From Billgrantia saliphila (GTDB lineage Bacteria; Pseudomonadota; Gammaproteobacteria; Pseudomonadales; Halomonadaceae): a DNA stretch of 64,000 nt. The position numbers were made by a program, and so were the translations under genes. The DNA is taken from assembly GCF_002930105.1 (NCBI RefSeq), contig NZ_PJRN01000009.1, forward strand, positions 1 to 64,000, in the 5' to 3' direction. Each line of letters begins with the position of its first letter. Position 1 is the first letter of the stretch. Of the stretch, positions 51,223 through 60,602 are shown one piece after another. Under the pieces are notes generated by a model that was not told where the DNA came from, ran no database searches, and saw nothing but the letters and a program-made list of their open reading frames with translations.

Positions 51223-52290
51223 ATGGGCATCGCAACGGGCGCGGCTTTATACCGGTCGCTGGGCGTTTGCCTGGTCCTGCTGTTGCTGACACCGACGCTG
51301 CTACTGTCGACGGGGGCGGTGCTGGCGGCCAGCGAAGCCGAGCCTGATCCGAGCTACCGGATCCTGCATATCATGAGCCATCACTCGCCTTGGCGATGGA
51401 CCGACGGTCAGCTGCGTGGGTTCAAGGAGGGGCTGGGCGAGGTCGACGCGGAATACCTTGTGTTCCAGATGGACGCCAAACGCGCGAGCGGCCCCGACCA
51501 GTTAGAAGAGAAAGGCCGCGAGGCGCGGGCGCTGATCGAGACCTGGCAGCCGGATCTGGTCTACACGACGGATGACGAAGCGCAGCGATACGTGGCGCGC
51601 CACTACATCAACCACGAGATTCCCTTCGTCTTCAGCGGCGTCAACAAGGACCCGCGGACCTATGGCCTGACCGGCAGCCGCAACCACACCGGGGTGATGG
51701 AACACGAGCATTTCATCGAGTCGGTCAGGCTCCTACAGGCGATCGATCCCGGTATAGAGCGGCTGGCGGTGGTGTTCGACGACGCCGAAATGTGGTTCCC
51801 CGTGCACCAGCGTATGCGCGACGGCATGGCGCAACTGCCCGGCGTCGACGTCGTGGCTTGGGATACCATCCTGACCTTCGCCGATTATCAGCGGAAGGTA
51901 GCGGCTTACCAGGAAACGGCCGATGCCATTGCCCTGATCGGGATCTTCAACTTCAAGGACGAGCGGGGCGACAACGTACCCTACCAGGAGGTCCTGCGGT
52001 GGACCGCCGAAAACAGTGCGCTTCCCGATCTCGGTTTCTGGATCGACCGAGTGCACTACGGCACGCTCGCCTCCATGACCGTGTCGGAGCGTGAGCAGGG
52101 GTTGGCCGCGGGCCGCATGGCCCGGGCCATTCTCGTCGAGGGGCGCTCACCCTCGGAGATTCCCATGGCGGCGACGACGAAAGGACTGCCGGTGATCAGC
52201 CTGGCGCGCGCCAACCGGCTCGGGCTCGGTGTGCCGAGCAGTCTGCTGCTCTCCGCCCAGGTCATCCAGGCGTTCGAGTGGGAGCGATGA
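51223..52290 (+). CDS. ABC-type substrate-binding protein (PF04392-like) linked to a diguanylate cyclase
   Basis: Protein of 355 residues with a signal peptide (LGVCLVLLLLTPTLLLSTGAVLAAS). The mature part has LHIMSHHSPWRWTDGQLRGF, FVFSGVNKDPRTYGLTG, RLAVVFDDAEMW and SLARANRLGLGVPSSLLL, the layout of ABC_sub_bind (TrpX-like) periplasmic proteins. The neighbouring gene is not a permease or ATPase but a GGDEF/EAL protein, whose start is inside this stop (ATGA). It is therefore more likely a ligand sensor that talks to the membrane signalling protein than a transport component. Ligand unknown. Confidence 0.85.
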   Translation: MGIATGAALYRSLGVCLVLLLLTPTLLLSTGAVLAASEAEPDPSYRILHIMSHHSPWRWTDGQLRGFKEGLGEVDAEYLVFQMDAKRASGPDQLEEKGREARALIETWQPDLVYTTDDEAQRYVARHYINHEIPFVFSGVNKDPRTYGLTGSRNHTGVMEHEHFIESVRLLQAIDPGIERLAVVFDDAEMWFPVHQRMRDGMAQLPGVDVVAWDTILTFADYQRKVAAYQETADAIALIGIFNFKDERGDNVPYQEVLRWTAENSALPDLGFWIDRVHYGTLASMTVSEREQGLAAGRMARAILVEGRSPSEIPMAATTKGLPVISLARANRLGLGVPSSLLLSAQVIQAFEWER

Positions 52291-54770
52291 AGGTTAGCCT
52301 GCGCAGCAAGATGCTGCTGATCGCCGCGGCGATCATGCTCACGGTCATCAGCGTGATAACCGTCATCAACGCGCTGATTTCCGTGCGTGCCTACAACGCA
52401 GCCCTCGAGTCGCGCACCGAGGCCATCGCGCAGAGCCTGACCCTGCAGTTCGAACGCCTGCTACAGCTGGGGCTTGATATCGACTCGATCATTGGCTTCG
52501 AGGCCCAGACCCGGGAGATCGTCGAAGCCTATGCGGGTATCGACCTGGCCATGGTTGTCGCGCCGGACGGCCGCGTGCTGTTCCAGAGCGGTGCGTCCCT
52601 GGACCGGGCGACCGGCGAATTCCTTGAGGTGGTGCGTAGCGGAACGGCAGGCAGCGCACATGCCTGGACCGATAAGGAAGAGCATCTTTCAATCGTGCCC
52701 GCGCATAACCTGCAGGGCGAGCATGTCGCGAGTGTCGCGGTCGGCTTTCCCGAGGCGCTGGTCGTCGGCAAGCTCAAGGAACTGGTATGGTCCAATGTCG
52801 CCATCGGTGGGCTGGTGCTGCTACTCGGCTACCTCGCGCTGTACCATGCCCTATCACGTTTCATCACCCGGCCGCTGGAGAGCCTGACGCACACTGTCAC
52901 GGCGCTGCGCGAACATCCTCAAGACTTGGCGCGACGCACCGCGGTGAGCAGCCAGGACGAACTGGGGCGGCTCGGCACGGCCTTCAACGCTTTGATGGAC
53001 GAACTGCAGGTCACCACCGTGTCGAAGGTGAAACTGGAGCAGGCCATGCAGGAGCTGTGGCGGCTCTCCGATGAACTCTTCGAGCAGAAGGAGCGTATCG
53101 AAGTCACGCTGCGCTCCATTGGCGATGCGGTGATCAGCGTCGACACCGAGAGTCGGATCCGCTATCTCAACCCTGTTGCCGAGCGAATGGCTAACGTCAC
53201 GCTGGAGGATGTCTCAGGGCGACTTTTCCAAGAGGTGTTTCGCCTGGTCAATGCCACCACCAAGGCCACGCTTCCCAGGCCGTTCGATACGGTCTTTCGC
53301 AGCGGAAAAGCGCTCTCCAGCGAGATCGAGGCGGAGCTTCAGACTCACGACGGCTCCTGTATCGGTGTCACCTATATCGCCTCGCCCATGCACGATCCCA
53401 ACGGCGCCCTGGCCGGTGGCGTTCTCGTCCTGCGTGACGTGAGCGCCGAGCGGCACATGGCCCAGCGGCTCTCCTGGGAGGCATCCCACGACGCCCTGAC
53501 CGGCCTGGTGAACCGGCGCGAATTCAATGCCCGCATGGGGGCGCTGCTGGAGGCGTCGCGGGGAACCGATCGCCAGCATGTGGTGTGCTTCATGGACCTG
53601 GATCGGTTCAAGGTGGTCAACGACAGCGCCGGGCATTCGGCCGGAGACGAACTGCTGACTGGGCTGGCCGAAGTGCTGCTGGGTCGATTGCGACATACCG
53701 ATACCCTAGCCCGGCTGGGAGGCGATGAGTTTGCGTTGCTGATGGAAGACTGCTCGCTGGAGGATGCCCAGCGCATCGCCACGGAACTGCTGTCCACCGT
53801 GGGCGAGTTTCGCCTCGACTACAAAGGTAGGTTCTTCAGCGTCGGCATGAGCATCGGGCTCGCCGTGACCGGACGAGAGACCAGCGGCGCCGATGTGTTG
53901 AGCATGGCGGATGTCGCCTGCTACCTGGCCAAGGAGCAGGGGCGCAATCGGGTCTGCACCTATCGCACCGACAACACCGACATGACCCAGCATCGCCGCG
54001 AGGCGGACTGGGTAGCGCGGATCAATGCCGCCCTCGATGAAGATCGCTTCACGCTCTACCATCAGACTTACCTGTCTCTTGACCCGCAGGCTAACGCGCG
54101 CGAGCACATGGAGGTGCTGCTGCGAATGATCGATGAGCAGGGACGCCTGGTGATGCCGGGCAGTTTCCTGCCGGCTGCCGAGCGCTATGGTTTGATGCCC
54201 AGGCTCGATCGCTGGGTGATCGCCAAGGTCTTTTCGGGCTATCGCGAGCTGCTGGCCGAACGCGGCGGGTGGCCGCTGACCTGCGCCATCAACCTTTCCG
54301 GCACCTCGCTCAACGACGACGGCCTGTTCGACTTCATTCGCCAACAAGCCGAGCGGCATCGCCTGCCCCTGCAGTCGATCTGCTTCGAGATCACCGAGAC
54401 TTCGGCAATCAATAACCTGCGCAGCGCCGCGACGTTCATCCAGGGCTGCAAGAGCCTGGGTTTCCTGTTCGCCCTCGACGACTTCGGTACCGGCACGAGC
54501 TCATTCGGCTACTTGAAGAACCTGCCGGTGGACTATCTCAAGATCGACGGCGGCTTCGTACGCAATATCGACAAGAACGGTATCGATCGTGCCATGACGG
54601 AAACCATCAATCGCATCGGTCACATCATGGGCATCCAGACCGTGGCCGAATACGCCGAGAATGACGATATCATCCAACGGCTGCGTGGCATGGGCGTGAA
54701 CTATGCCCAGGGTTACGGCATCAGCCGTCCCACCCCGCTGTTCGAAGCGCCGCCCATCGAGCAGGGTTGA
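52287..54770 (+). CDS. GGDEF/EAL protein with periplasmic domain, HAMP and PAS
   Basis: Protein of 827 residues starting at ATG 52287, overlapping the binding-protein stop. Two membrane helices (about 10-30 and 168-190) flank a periplasmic region, followed by a HAMP linker (FITRPLESLTHTVTAL), a PAS domain (about 275-400), GGDEF with RLGGDEFALL near residue 476, and an EAL domain with EVLLRM near 608, EITETSA, LDDFGTGTSSFGYL and AEYAEND. All catalytic motifs are present, so it may both make and degrade c-di-GMP, with the direction set by the periplasmic partner. The pair resembles known two-component-like binding protein plus GGDEF-EAL modules. Confidence 0.93.
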   Translation: MKVSLRSKMLLIAAAIMLTVISVITVINALISVRAYNAALESRTEAIAQSLTLQFERLLQLGLDIDSIIGFEAQTREIVEAYAGIDLAMVVAPDGRVLFQSGASLDRATGEFLEVVRSGTAGSAHAWTDKEEHLSIVPAHNLQGEHVASVAVGFPEALVVGKLKELVWSNVAIGGLVLLLGYLALYHALSRFITRPLESLTHTVTALREHPQDLARRTAVSSQDELGRLGTAFNALMDELQVTTVSKVKLEQAMQELWRLSDELFEQKERIEVTLRSIGDAVISVDTESRIRYLNPVAERMANVTLEDVSGRLFQEVFRLVNATTKATLPRPFDTVFRSGKALSSEIEAELQTHDGSCIGVTYIASPMHDPNGALAGGVLVLRDVSAERHMAQRLSWEASHDALTGLVNRREFNARMGALLEASRGTDRQHVVCFMDLDRFKVVNDSAGHSAGDELLTGLAEVLLGRLRHTDTLARLGGDEFALLMEDCSLEDAQRIATELLSTVGEFRLDYKGRFFSVGMSIGLAVTGRETSGADVLSMADVACYLAKEQGRNRVCTYRTDNTDMTQHRREADWVARINAALDEDRFTLYHQTYLSLDPQANAREHMEVLLRMIDEQGRLVMPGSFLPAAERYGLMPRLDRWVIAKVFSGYRELLAERGGWPLTCAINLSGTSLNDDGLFDFIRQQAERHRLPLQSICFEITETSAINNLRSAATFIQGCKSLGFLFALDDFGTGTSSFGYLKNLPVDYLKIDGGFVRNIDKNGIDRAMTETINRIGHIMGIQTVAEYAENDDIIQRLRGMGVNYAQGYGISRPTPLFEAPPIEQG

Positions 54771-54870
54771 GCGCCGCCTGGTGTCGACGACTTGACGAGG
54801 GCCAGGACGCGAGCCAATTTGAAGCATGAAGGAAAGCCATTGAAGTGGCGACGCCAAGGAGGCAGACCCT

Positions 54871-55350
54871 ATGCGCTCATACGATCGCAATCCGGACGAG
54901 ATCGAAGCGGATATCCAGCGCTCGCGCGCACATCTGAACGACACCCTGCATGAAATCGAGAGCCGGCTCTCGCCGCAGCAGCTCAAGCGCCAGGCGGCCG
55001 GTTTTCTACCCCGCGACACGGCTCGCTCTTTCTTCGACAACCTCGGCAACTCCGTGCGGGAGAACCCCGTTCCCGTGCTGCTGACCGGCGTGGGGCTCGG
55101 CTGGCTGGTCTATTCGCAGTTCAAGCCACGCTCCGACTCGCAACGCACCCAAGCCGACTCGTCTTACGGCGGCACAGGCAGCGGAATGATACCGGCTCGC
55201 AGCGAAGCTCCCCAGCGGATGACCGCCACCCATCTTGGCTCGCAGCAGGGACGATCGGTCATGTCCAGCCACCGGCCCGATGTGGTCGGCGTGGCGACGC
55301 ATCTCGGCACCGGGCAGGGCTGGAGCGGGTACGTGCACCCCAGCGTCTGA
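54871..55350 (+). CDS. DUF3618 family protein
   Basis: Protein of 159 residues; AAGGAGG lies upstream. The N-terminus RNPDEIEADIQRSRAHLNDTLHEIESRLSP is the coiled-coil DUF3618 signature. One hydrophobic helix (ENPVPVLLTGVGLGWLVYS) follows, then a Ser/Gly/Gln-rich tail with a repeated THLG. These proteins are often part of membrane-stress gene sets with a phage-holin-like and YqjD-like partner; here neither partner is present. Likely a membrane-anchored structural or ribosome-associated protein of stationary phase; the function is unproven. Confidence 0.85.
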   Translation: MRSYDRNPDEIEADIQRSRAHLNDTLHEIESRLSPQQLKRQAAGFLPRDTARSFFDNLGNSVRENPVPVLLTGVGLGWLVYSQFKPRSDSQRTQADSSYGGTGSGMIPARSEAPQRMTATHLGSQQGRSVMSSHRPDVVGVATHLGTGQGWSGYVHPSV

Positions 55351-55566
55351 CCCTGGCGTCCTGCGCATCGTGGCAAAAATGTACATAAAGGGGCAGTATC
55401 GCACCGAACGAATCGCCTTGACCGCTCTCACGGCAACATCGCGTTGCGTTGGATGACGCTCTGTTTCGCCGTGTTGCTGGCGTGGAAAGATTGACCTCCG
55501 CTATCTTGAGGAAGCCAGGGCCTGAAGAGGCCTATCGGATGCAGCTCGATTCCAGGAGGGAGAGCA

Positions 55567-56379
55567 ATGAAAAGGACAATATTGGCGATCATGGTCGGTG
55601 CGATTTCAGCCGGTCTGGCGGGCGGCGCCATGGCACAAGATGCCGAGAACGAGAGCGAGCGCAACGACGCCGCCATGGAGGCACAGACCACCGAGACGGC
55701 CGAAACACAATCCAGCGAAAGCGAACAGGACAACCAGGCCCAGGATAATCAGGACGAGGGCTCCAGCAGCGAGACTCAGGGTAGCCAGAGCGAGGAAACC
55801 GGCGAATCCCAGGGGACCCAGGCCGCGGATGACGCCGGCGATGCACAGCCAACCGAAGACGAAGAGCCCCAGGCGAGTGGTGGAGACGAAAGTTCCGAGC
55901 CCGTCGAGGATACGGAAGCCGCCCTGCCTGAAGAGGGCGATGATGCCAGCGACTACGAGCAGGCAACCGCTGGTGACAGCGATCTCGAAACCGGTCAGGC
56001 CGGCTCCGATACAGGTTTCGATGACCTCGACAATCCCCAGAGCAACCTGGATCCAAGCATCGCGGATATGTCGGCCGGCGAACTCAAGGGCATGACCGTC
56101 GTAAACCTCGAAGGCGAAACGATCGGTGATGTCGAGAAGGTGATCAAGCACAAGGACAGCGGTGACATCCGAGTGACCACCACCGTGGGAGGGTTCTGGA
56201 TTTTCGGCGGTACAGAGGCCGCCCTGCCGTTGGGGGAGATGCAGTTGGAAGGCGAACGACTGGTCTTCCAGCAACCCCTCGGTGAAGAAGAGCTTGAGGG
56301 GCTGGGCCAAGAGTACGACGAAGAGCGTCACGAGACGGTGGACGACGAAATGAACCTGTCGGACGCCGAAGGGCTTTAA
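55567..56379 (+). CDS. Exported PRC-barrel protein with long acidic linker
   Basis: Protein of 270 residues with signal peptide (TILAIMVGAISAGLAGGAMAQ). Residues about 25-155 are a low-complexity linker of Glu, Asp, Ser, Gln and Thr, very acidic, as often in proteins of salt-loving bacteria that face high ionic strength. A PRC-barrel follows (about 165-235: AGELKGMTVVNLEGETIGDVEKV, then TTVGGFWIFGGTEAALPLGEM). PRC barrels mediate protein contacts in several processes. The partner is unknown. The gene ends in a clean rho-independent terminator, so it is a single unit. Confidence 0.85.
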   Translation: MKRTILAIMVGAISAGLAGGAMAQDAENESERNDAAMEAQTTETAETQSSESEQDNQAQDNQDEGSSSETQGSQSEETGESQGTQAADDAGDAQPTEDEEPQASGGDESSEPVEDTEAALPEEGDDASDYEQATAGDSDLETGQAGSDTGFDDLDNPQSNLDPSIADMSAGELKGMTVVNLEGETIGDVEKVIKHKDSGDIRVTTTVGGFWIFGGTEAALPLGEMQLEGERLVFQQPLGEEELEGLGQEYDEERHETVDDEMNLSDAEGL

Positions 56380-56423
56380 AGCCAGGCGGTCACTGACCCC
56401 GCCCCGACGCCTGCCGTCGAGCG

Positions 56424-56454
56424 AAGGCAAGGCCAGATGGCCTTGCCTTTTTGT
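56424..56454 (+). terminator. Rho-independent terminator after the PRC-barrel gene
   Basis: Perfect 11-base arms AAGGCAAGGCC (56424-56434) and GGCCTTGCCTT (56439-56449) with a 4-base loop, followed by TTTTG. It lies about 45 bases after the stop. Textbook structure. Confidence 0.9.
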
Positions 56455-56568
56455 TGTCACGGGATCGCATCGTCGTGGTCCGAGGTGCGGTATCGCGACG
56501 ATCCCGTGCGCGGGGCGCCGCGGGTCTCACCCGCGCGGTAGGCTTCGCAAAGCGACCGAGGAGCGAAT

Positions 56569-57240
56569 ATGCGCAGCGTTTCAGCGGTTGGATACCCCTT
56601 TTTACCGAGCCTGCTTCTCGCGCCATGGCTGGCGCTGCTGTTGGTCGGCTGTGTCGCCACGTCGCCCAGCGAGGCGCGTTTCGCCGAGCTGGCGCCGCTT
56701 AACGTGAGCGAAACCGAGATCCACGGTGTCAACGGCACCCAACTGCTCGACATTGAGGACATACCGGAGACTCTGCGCGTCGACAGCTCGACCGAGTTCG
56801 GCGCCGCGGAGGCTTTTTCCGCCGCTTCGCTCTCCCCCGACGGACGCTGGCTGGTGCTGGCCACGACAGGAGCTGCACATGGTGCCGGTTGGTTGGTACC
56901 GGCCGGCGAACGCGAACCCTGGCCCGCCGCCTTTCAATATGGCGGTGAGGTTGCGCCGGGCCCGTGGAGCGAAAACGGGCGTTACGCCACCTTCGTGCTG
57001 GAGGGGCCGGCCCCGACCCGCACGCTGGTGGTGATCGACAGCCGTGCGTTGGGCAAGACGGTCAACGACAACGCCCGGCCGGTGCGCATCCCTGCCCACA
57101 CCGAGCGACTACCGGCCGGAACCGAGTATCGTGTTCTCGAATGGCATGACGACACGCTGCACTTCGAGGTCGAGGGACAACGCTATCGCTATAAGCCCGC
57201 CACCGGTGGGGTGCGCAGGAATGACGCTCCGCCCCGCTAG
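56569..57240 (+). CDS. Hypothetical lipoprotein
   Basis: Protein of 223 residues with a good GAGGAG ribosome site and a lipoprotein signal (LAPWLALLLVGCVATS, Cys28). The mature part has strand-like segments and a WD-like SLSPDGRWLVLATTG, but no family I recognise. It is periplasmic by prediction and attached to a membrane. It stands alone, between a terminator and the M42 peptidase gene, with no clear relationship to either. Homologues, if any, would likely be limited to halophilic relatives. Confidence 0.7.
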   Translation: MRSVSAVGYPFLPSLLLAPWLALLLVGCVATSPSEARFAELAPLNVSETEIHGVNGTQLLDIEDIPETLRVDSSTEFGAAEAFSAASLSPDGRWLVLATTGAAHGAGWLVPAGEREPWPAAFQYGGEVAPGPWSENGRYATFVLEGPAPTRTLVVIDSRALGKTVNDNARPVRIPAHTERLPAGTEYRVLEWHDDTLHFEVEGQRYRYKPATGGVRRNDAPPR

Positions 57241-57309
57241 GCCAACTAGGCACCGAATCTGTCAAACTAATGTCTGTCACCTAAGTAAGCCGAAGAGAAA
57301 GGAAGCCAA

Positions 57310-58587
57310 ATGAGCGAGACCCGTAAGCCTTGGGCCGAACCCATGCCCGAAGAGCAATTTACCCTGATGCGACGCATTCTGGACGCTCCCAGCCCCGTCG
57401 GGCTCGAGGGAGCGATGACCTATGGCGTGCTCAAGCCTCACTTCGAGAGCTTCGCCCCGGAGGGCTGGCACATGCACCAGTACAAGGGGCATGCCGGCGT
57501 GGTATGGGATACCCACCCGGGTCGGGACGAACTGTTCAAGGTGATGATCATCGGCCACGCCGACAAGATCCGCATGCAGGTTCGCAGCATCGGCGACGAT
57601 GGCAAGGTCTGGATCAACACCGACGCCTTCCTGCCCAACGTGCTGGTCGGCCACGAGGTCAAGCTGTTCAGCGAGGACCCCGAGGCTCCCGGCCGCTACC
57701 GCATCATCCAGGGGGGCACCGTGGAGGCGCTGGGCGCCATCCATTTCTCCGACGCGGCCCAGCGCGAAGGCAGCAAGGGCATCAAGAAGGAGCAGATCTA
57801 TCTCGACCTGCAGATCCACGGTGAGAACAAGAAGCAGCAGGTGCTGAATCTCGGTGTGCGCCCCGGCGACTCGATCATCTTCGATCGACCCATTCGCCAC
57901 GGCTTCAGCCCCGACACCTTCTACGGTGCCTACCTGGACAATGGTCTGGGCTGCTTCGTCACCGCCGAAGTCGCCAGGCTGATCGCCGAGGCCGGCGGCA
58001 CCGAGAAGGTGCGGGTGCTATTCGCCATCGCCAGCTACGAGGAGATCGGCCGCTTCGGCAGCCGCGTGCTGGCCGGCGAGCTCGAGCCCGACGTGGTGAT
58101 CGGCGTGGACGTGAACCACGACTATGTGGCCGCGCCCGGCATCGGCGACCGGCGCATGCAGCCGCTGCAGATGGGCAAGGGCTTCACCATGTCGGTGGGG
58201 GCGATCGCCAGCGAGCAGCTCAACCGTATTATCGAGAGCACGGCCCGGGCGCATGACATTCCGATGCAGCGCGATATCGTCGGCGCCGACACCGGTACCG
58301 ACGGCATGGCCGGCGTGCTCGCCGCGGTAGACTGTGCGGCGACCTCCATTGGGTTCCCCATTCGCAACATGCACACCATCTCGGAAACCGGCAACACCCA
58401 GGACGTGCTGGCCGCCATTCACGTACTGACCCGCACCCTCCAGGCGCTGGATGCGCTTCCGGACCCTCACCGCGAATTCCTCGACAACCACCCGCGGCTC
58501 GACCAGGCCGAGCGTCTCGTTCACCAAGGTTCGGCAAAGCCCGAGGAAGAGAAGGGCAGTGACGAGGAGGCGGCAGGTGAGCGGTGA
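57310..58587 (+). CDS. M42-family peptidase of the NAGGN osmoprotectant type
   Basis: Protein of 425 residues. It follows the M42/glutamyl-aminopeptidase plan: VMIIGHADKIRMQ (metal His), GAYLDNGLGCFVTAE (bridging Asp), FAIASYEEIGRFGSRV (catalytic Glu pair), DVVIGVDVNHDY (metal Asp) and NMHTISETGNTQDVL. Its length and the N-terminal LDAPSPVGLEG fit the peptidase encoded in NAGGN (N-acetylglutaminylglutamine amide) osmoprotectant operons. There it would process the dipeptide. The amidotransferase and acetyltransferase genes of that pathway are not beside it, so the link is from family resemblance only. Its stop overlaps the start of copC. Confidence 0.82.
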   Translation: MSETRKPWAEPMPEEQFTLMRRILDAPSPVGLEGAMTYGVLKPHFESFAPEGWHMHQYKGHAGVVWDTHPGRDELFKVMIIGHADKIRMQVRSIGDDGKVWINTDAFLPNVLVGHEVKLFSEDPEAPGRYRIIQGGTVEALGAIHFSDAAQREGSKGIKKEQIYLDLQIHGENKKQQVLNLGVRPGDSIIFDRPIRHGFSPDTFYGAYLDNGLGCFVTAEVARLIAEAGGTEKVRVLFAIASYEEIGRFGSRVLAGELEPDVVIGVDVNHDYVAAPGIGDRRMQPLQMGKGFTMSVGAIASEQLNRIIESTARAHDIPMQRDIVGADTGTDGMAGVLAAVDCAATSIGFPIRNMHTISETGNTQDVLAAIHVLTRTLQALDALPDPHREFLDNHPRLDQAERLVHQGSAKPEEEKGSDEEAAGER

Positions 58588-58972
58588 ACCGAAAGGCGGC
58601 TGGCGGCAGCGCCTCGCGCCCCGCGTCGTGGCGACACGGCTCGCCATGGTGTGGCTGCTGCTGGCCAGTCCGCTGCTGCTGGCCCACTCTCATGTCGTCG
58701 CCACGCAGCCGGCCGATGGCGAAGTGCTGCAACAGGCGCCGTCGAGTATCGCCTTCGAACTCGATGCACCGCTGCGTCTCACCCGGTTCGCGCTATCCGG
58801 TCCACAGGGGGAAGTTCCGCTGACGGAGAATCCGGTGGGTGGCATGGCGAAACGACATGAAGGAGAGCCTGCTCAAGCGCTGCCTCCGGGCGACTACCGG
58901 GTCGAATGGCGTGGTATCGCCGAGGACGGCCACACCATGTCGGGTGACTATCGCTTCTCGATCCGCGAATAG
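58577..58972 (+). CDS. copC: CopC-family periplasmic copper-binding protein
   Basis: Protein of 131 residues; the GTG at 58577 with GAGGAGG upstream is the best start, though it overlaps the M42 stop by 11 bases. The signal (MVWLLLASPLLLAHSH) leaves a mature N-terminus starting with His-Ser-His, where CopC binds copper, and a late HTMSGDYRF supplies another His/Met. The rest matches the CopC beta-sandwich (PADGEVLQQAPSSIAFELDAPL). It carries copper in the periplasm to CopD, which is encoded immediately downstream. Confidence 0.9.
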   Translation: MSGEPKGGWRQRLAPRVVATRLAMVWLLLASPLLLAHSHVVATQPADGEVLQQAPSSIAFELDAPLRLTRFALSGPQGEVPLTENPVGGMAKRHEGEPAQALPPGDYRVEWRGIAEDGHTMSGDYRFSIRE

Positions 58973-58974
58973 CG

Positions 58975-59871
58975 ATGGAGGCTCTGACGCTTGTCGGCCT
59001 GGAGCCGTGGGCGGTCGGCCGCATTCTTTGCCTGGCGGGCTTCTATGCGAGCGCACTGTTGGCGGTGGGTGGCGTGATGTTCCGCTTCGCCTTTCCCGCG
59101 CTGCCCATCGGCGAAACCGTCGTCTTGGAGCGGGGCGTCCTGATGGCGGCCGGAGTCGGCATCGGTATGCTGCTCCTACTGTGGCTGCTGCAGGCCGGCT
59201 ATCTGGGTGGCGGTTCGCTCACGGCGGCCTTCGATCCGGTGTTGTTGGGCATCGTCGGAGAGAGTGCCCAGGGGGAGCGCTTGCGCCTGGCCCTTGCGGG
59301 GCTGTTGCTATTAGCCGCCATGCGGCTCAAGGGACGCTTGCGGTCCGCAAGCCATGCGCTGAGTGGGGTGGCGGTCGTTCTGGTGCTGCTGGCCTTTGCT
59401 CGAGTGGGACACACGCGCGGTGATGCCGGTCAAGGCTTCCTGCTCATCGCGCACTTGGCGATGGCCGCCTTCTGGATGGCGGCGCTGCCACCGCTCTACC
59501 GGCTGTTGCGCCAAGACATTCCGGACGATTCGCCGCTGAGTCAGCTGCGGCGCTTCAGCCGCTTCGGAGGCGGCATGATCGCGCTGCTGCTGTCGACGGG
59601 CATAGCCTTGGCCGTCTGGCTGCTGGGGGGGAAGGTCGCGGCACTCTGGCAATTCGCCTATGGACAGGTGCTCGTGCTGAAACTGGCGCTGGTCGGGGCA
59701 CTGGTGGGGCTCGGCGCCTGCAACCGCTGGTGGCTGGTTCCCGGCCTGGCACGTGGCGAGCGCCATGCCCGGCGTCGCCTGCGCCAGAGCATCGTCGGAG
59801 AGATCGTACTCATGGCGCTGATCCTGCTCGTCGCGGCATGGCTGATGAACACCTCCGCGCCGATGGGGTAG
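58975..59871 (+). CDS. copD: CopD-family copper import membrane protein
   Basis: Protein of 298 residues with about eight membrane segments (VGRILCLAGFYASALLAVGGVMF, LLIAHLAMAAFWMAALPPL, ALWQFAYGQVLVLKLALVGALVGLGACNRW and others). It has the His-rich and Trp-bearing helix pattern of the CopD family (PcoD/YcnJ-like), with H-x-x-x-A-A-F-W as a typical motif. It moves copper across the inner membrane or takes it from CopC. Only two bases separate it from copC, so they are one operon. It may help supply copper to the caa3 oxidase encoded 10 kb away; this is inference. Confidence 0.9.
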   Translation: MEALTLVGLEPWAVGRILCLAGFYASALLAVGGVMFRFAFPALPIGETVVLERGVLMAAGVGIGMLLLLWLLQAGYLGGGSLTAAFDPVLLGIVGESAQGERLRLALAGLLLLAAMRLKGRLRSASHALSGVAVVLVLLAFARVGHTRGDAGQGFLLIAHLAMAAFWMAALPPLYRLLRQDIPDDSPLSQLRRFSRFGGGMIALLLSTGIALAVWLLGGKVAALWQFAYGQVLVLKLALVGALVGLGACNRWWLVPGLARGERHARRRLRQSIVGEIVLMALILLVAAWLMNTSAPMG

Positions 59872-59953
59872 GTATTGGCGTTCGGATGGTTGGCCATTGG
59901 GCTGACATCGTCCTCATCACGATGTGCTCACATGATCCCAAGGAGTCGCTTTC

Positions 59954-60577
59954 ATGCCTCGTTACATGCGCTTTTCAATGGCCATGCCCTTTCCACTGGC
60001 CATGCTTTTTCTGACTGCCCCCGTGCCGGCCATGGAATCGGGACACGCTCACGCGCCCTATGCGGAAATGCAGACACGCGAGGTCAAGACGCTTTCGGAG
60101 GCGGATATCGAGGAGCTGCGCCGCGGTGGCGGTTGGGGGCTTGCCCTCCCGGCTGAGCTCAATGGCGTACCGGGGCCGGCGCACCTGCTCGAATTGCAGG
60201 AGGAAATTCCGCTGAAAGCGGAGCAGGTCGAAACCCTCCAAGCGCTGCATCAGCGAATGCGCGAGGAGGCGATACCCGCCGGCGAGCGCTTGATCGAGGC
60301 CGAGCGCGCCCTTGAACAGCTCTTCCTCGAGCGCCAGGTCGACGAAGCCGAGCTGCGCGCGCGGCTAGCACAGGCGGAGGCCGCTCGCACGGAGCTCCGC
60401 TTCGTTCATCTCTCGCGCCATCTGGATACCCTGACGCTGCTCAGCGATGCGCAGATAGAACGCTACAACGCGCTGCGAGGCTACACATCGCGTGAAGACA
60501 GCGAAGCGGATCCCTGCGATCACGTGCCTGCAGGCCATAGCCCCGAGCACTATCGGAAAACGATGGGTTGTGAATGA
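59954..60577 (+). CDS. Spy/CpxP-like periplasmic protein with metal-binding ends
   Basis: Protein of 207 residues with signal peptide (MPFPLAMLFLTAPVPAMES). The mature part has His-rich ends (GHAHAPYAEM; CDHVPAGHSPEH) and a central helical region (LKAEQVETLQALHQRMREEAI, EAELRARLAQAEAART, LLSDAQIERYNALRGY) like the LTxxQ repeats of Spy, CpxP and CzcE-type heavy-metal resistance proteins. It should act as a periplasmic metal sensor, chaperone or stress protein. The location behind copC-copD suggests copper. No membrane helix beyond the signal. Confidence 0.75.
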   Translation: MPRYMRFSMAMPFPLAMLFLTAPVPAMESGHAHAPYAEMQTREVKTLSEADIEELRRGGGWGLALPAELNGVPGPAHLLELQEEIPLKAEQVETLQALHQRMREEAIPAGERLIEAERALEQLFLERQVDEAELRARLAQAEAARTELRFVHLSRHLDTLTLLSDAQIERYNALRGYTSREDSEADPCDHVPAGHSPEHYRKTMGCE

Positions 60578-60602
60578 AGCGAGAAGACGGGAGGCGTCGG
60601 CG

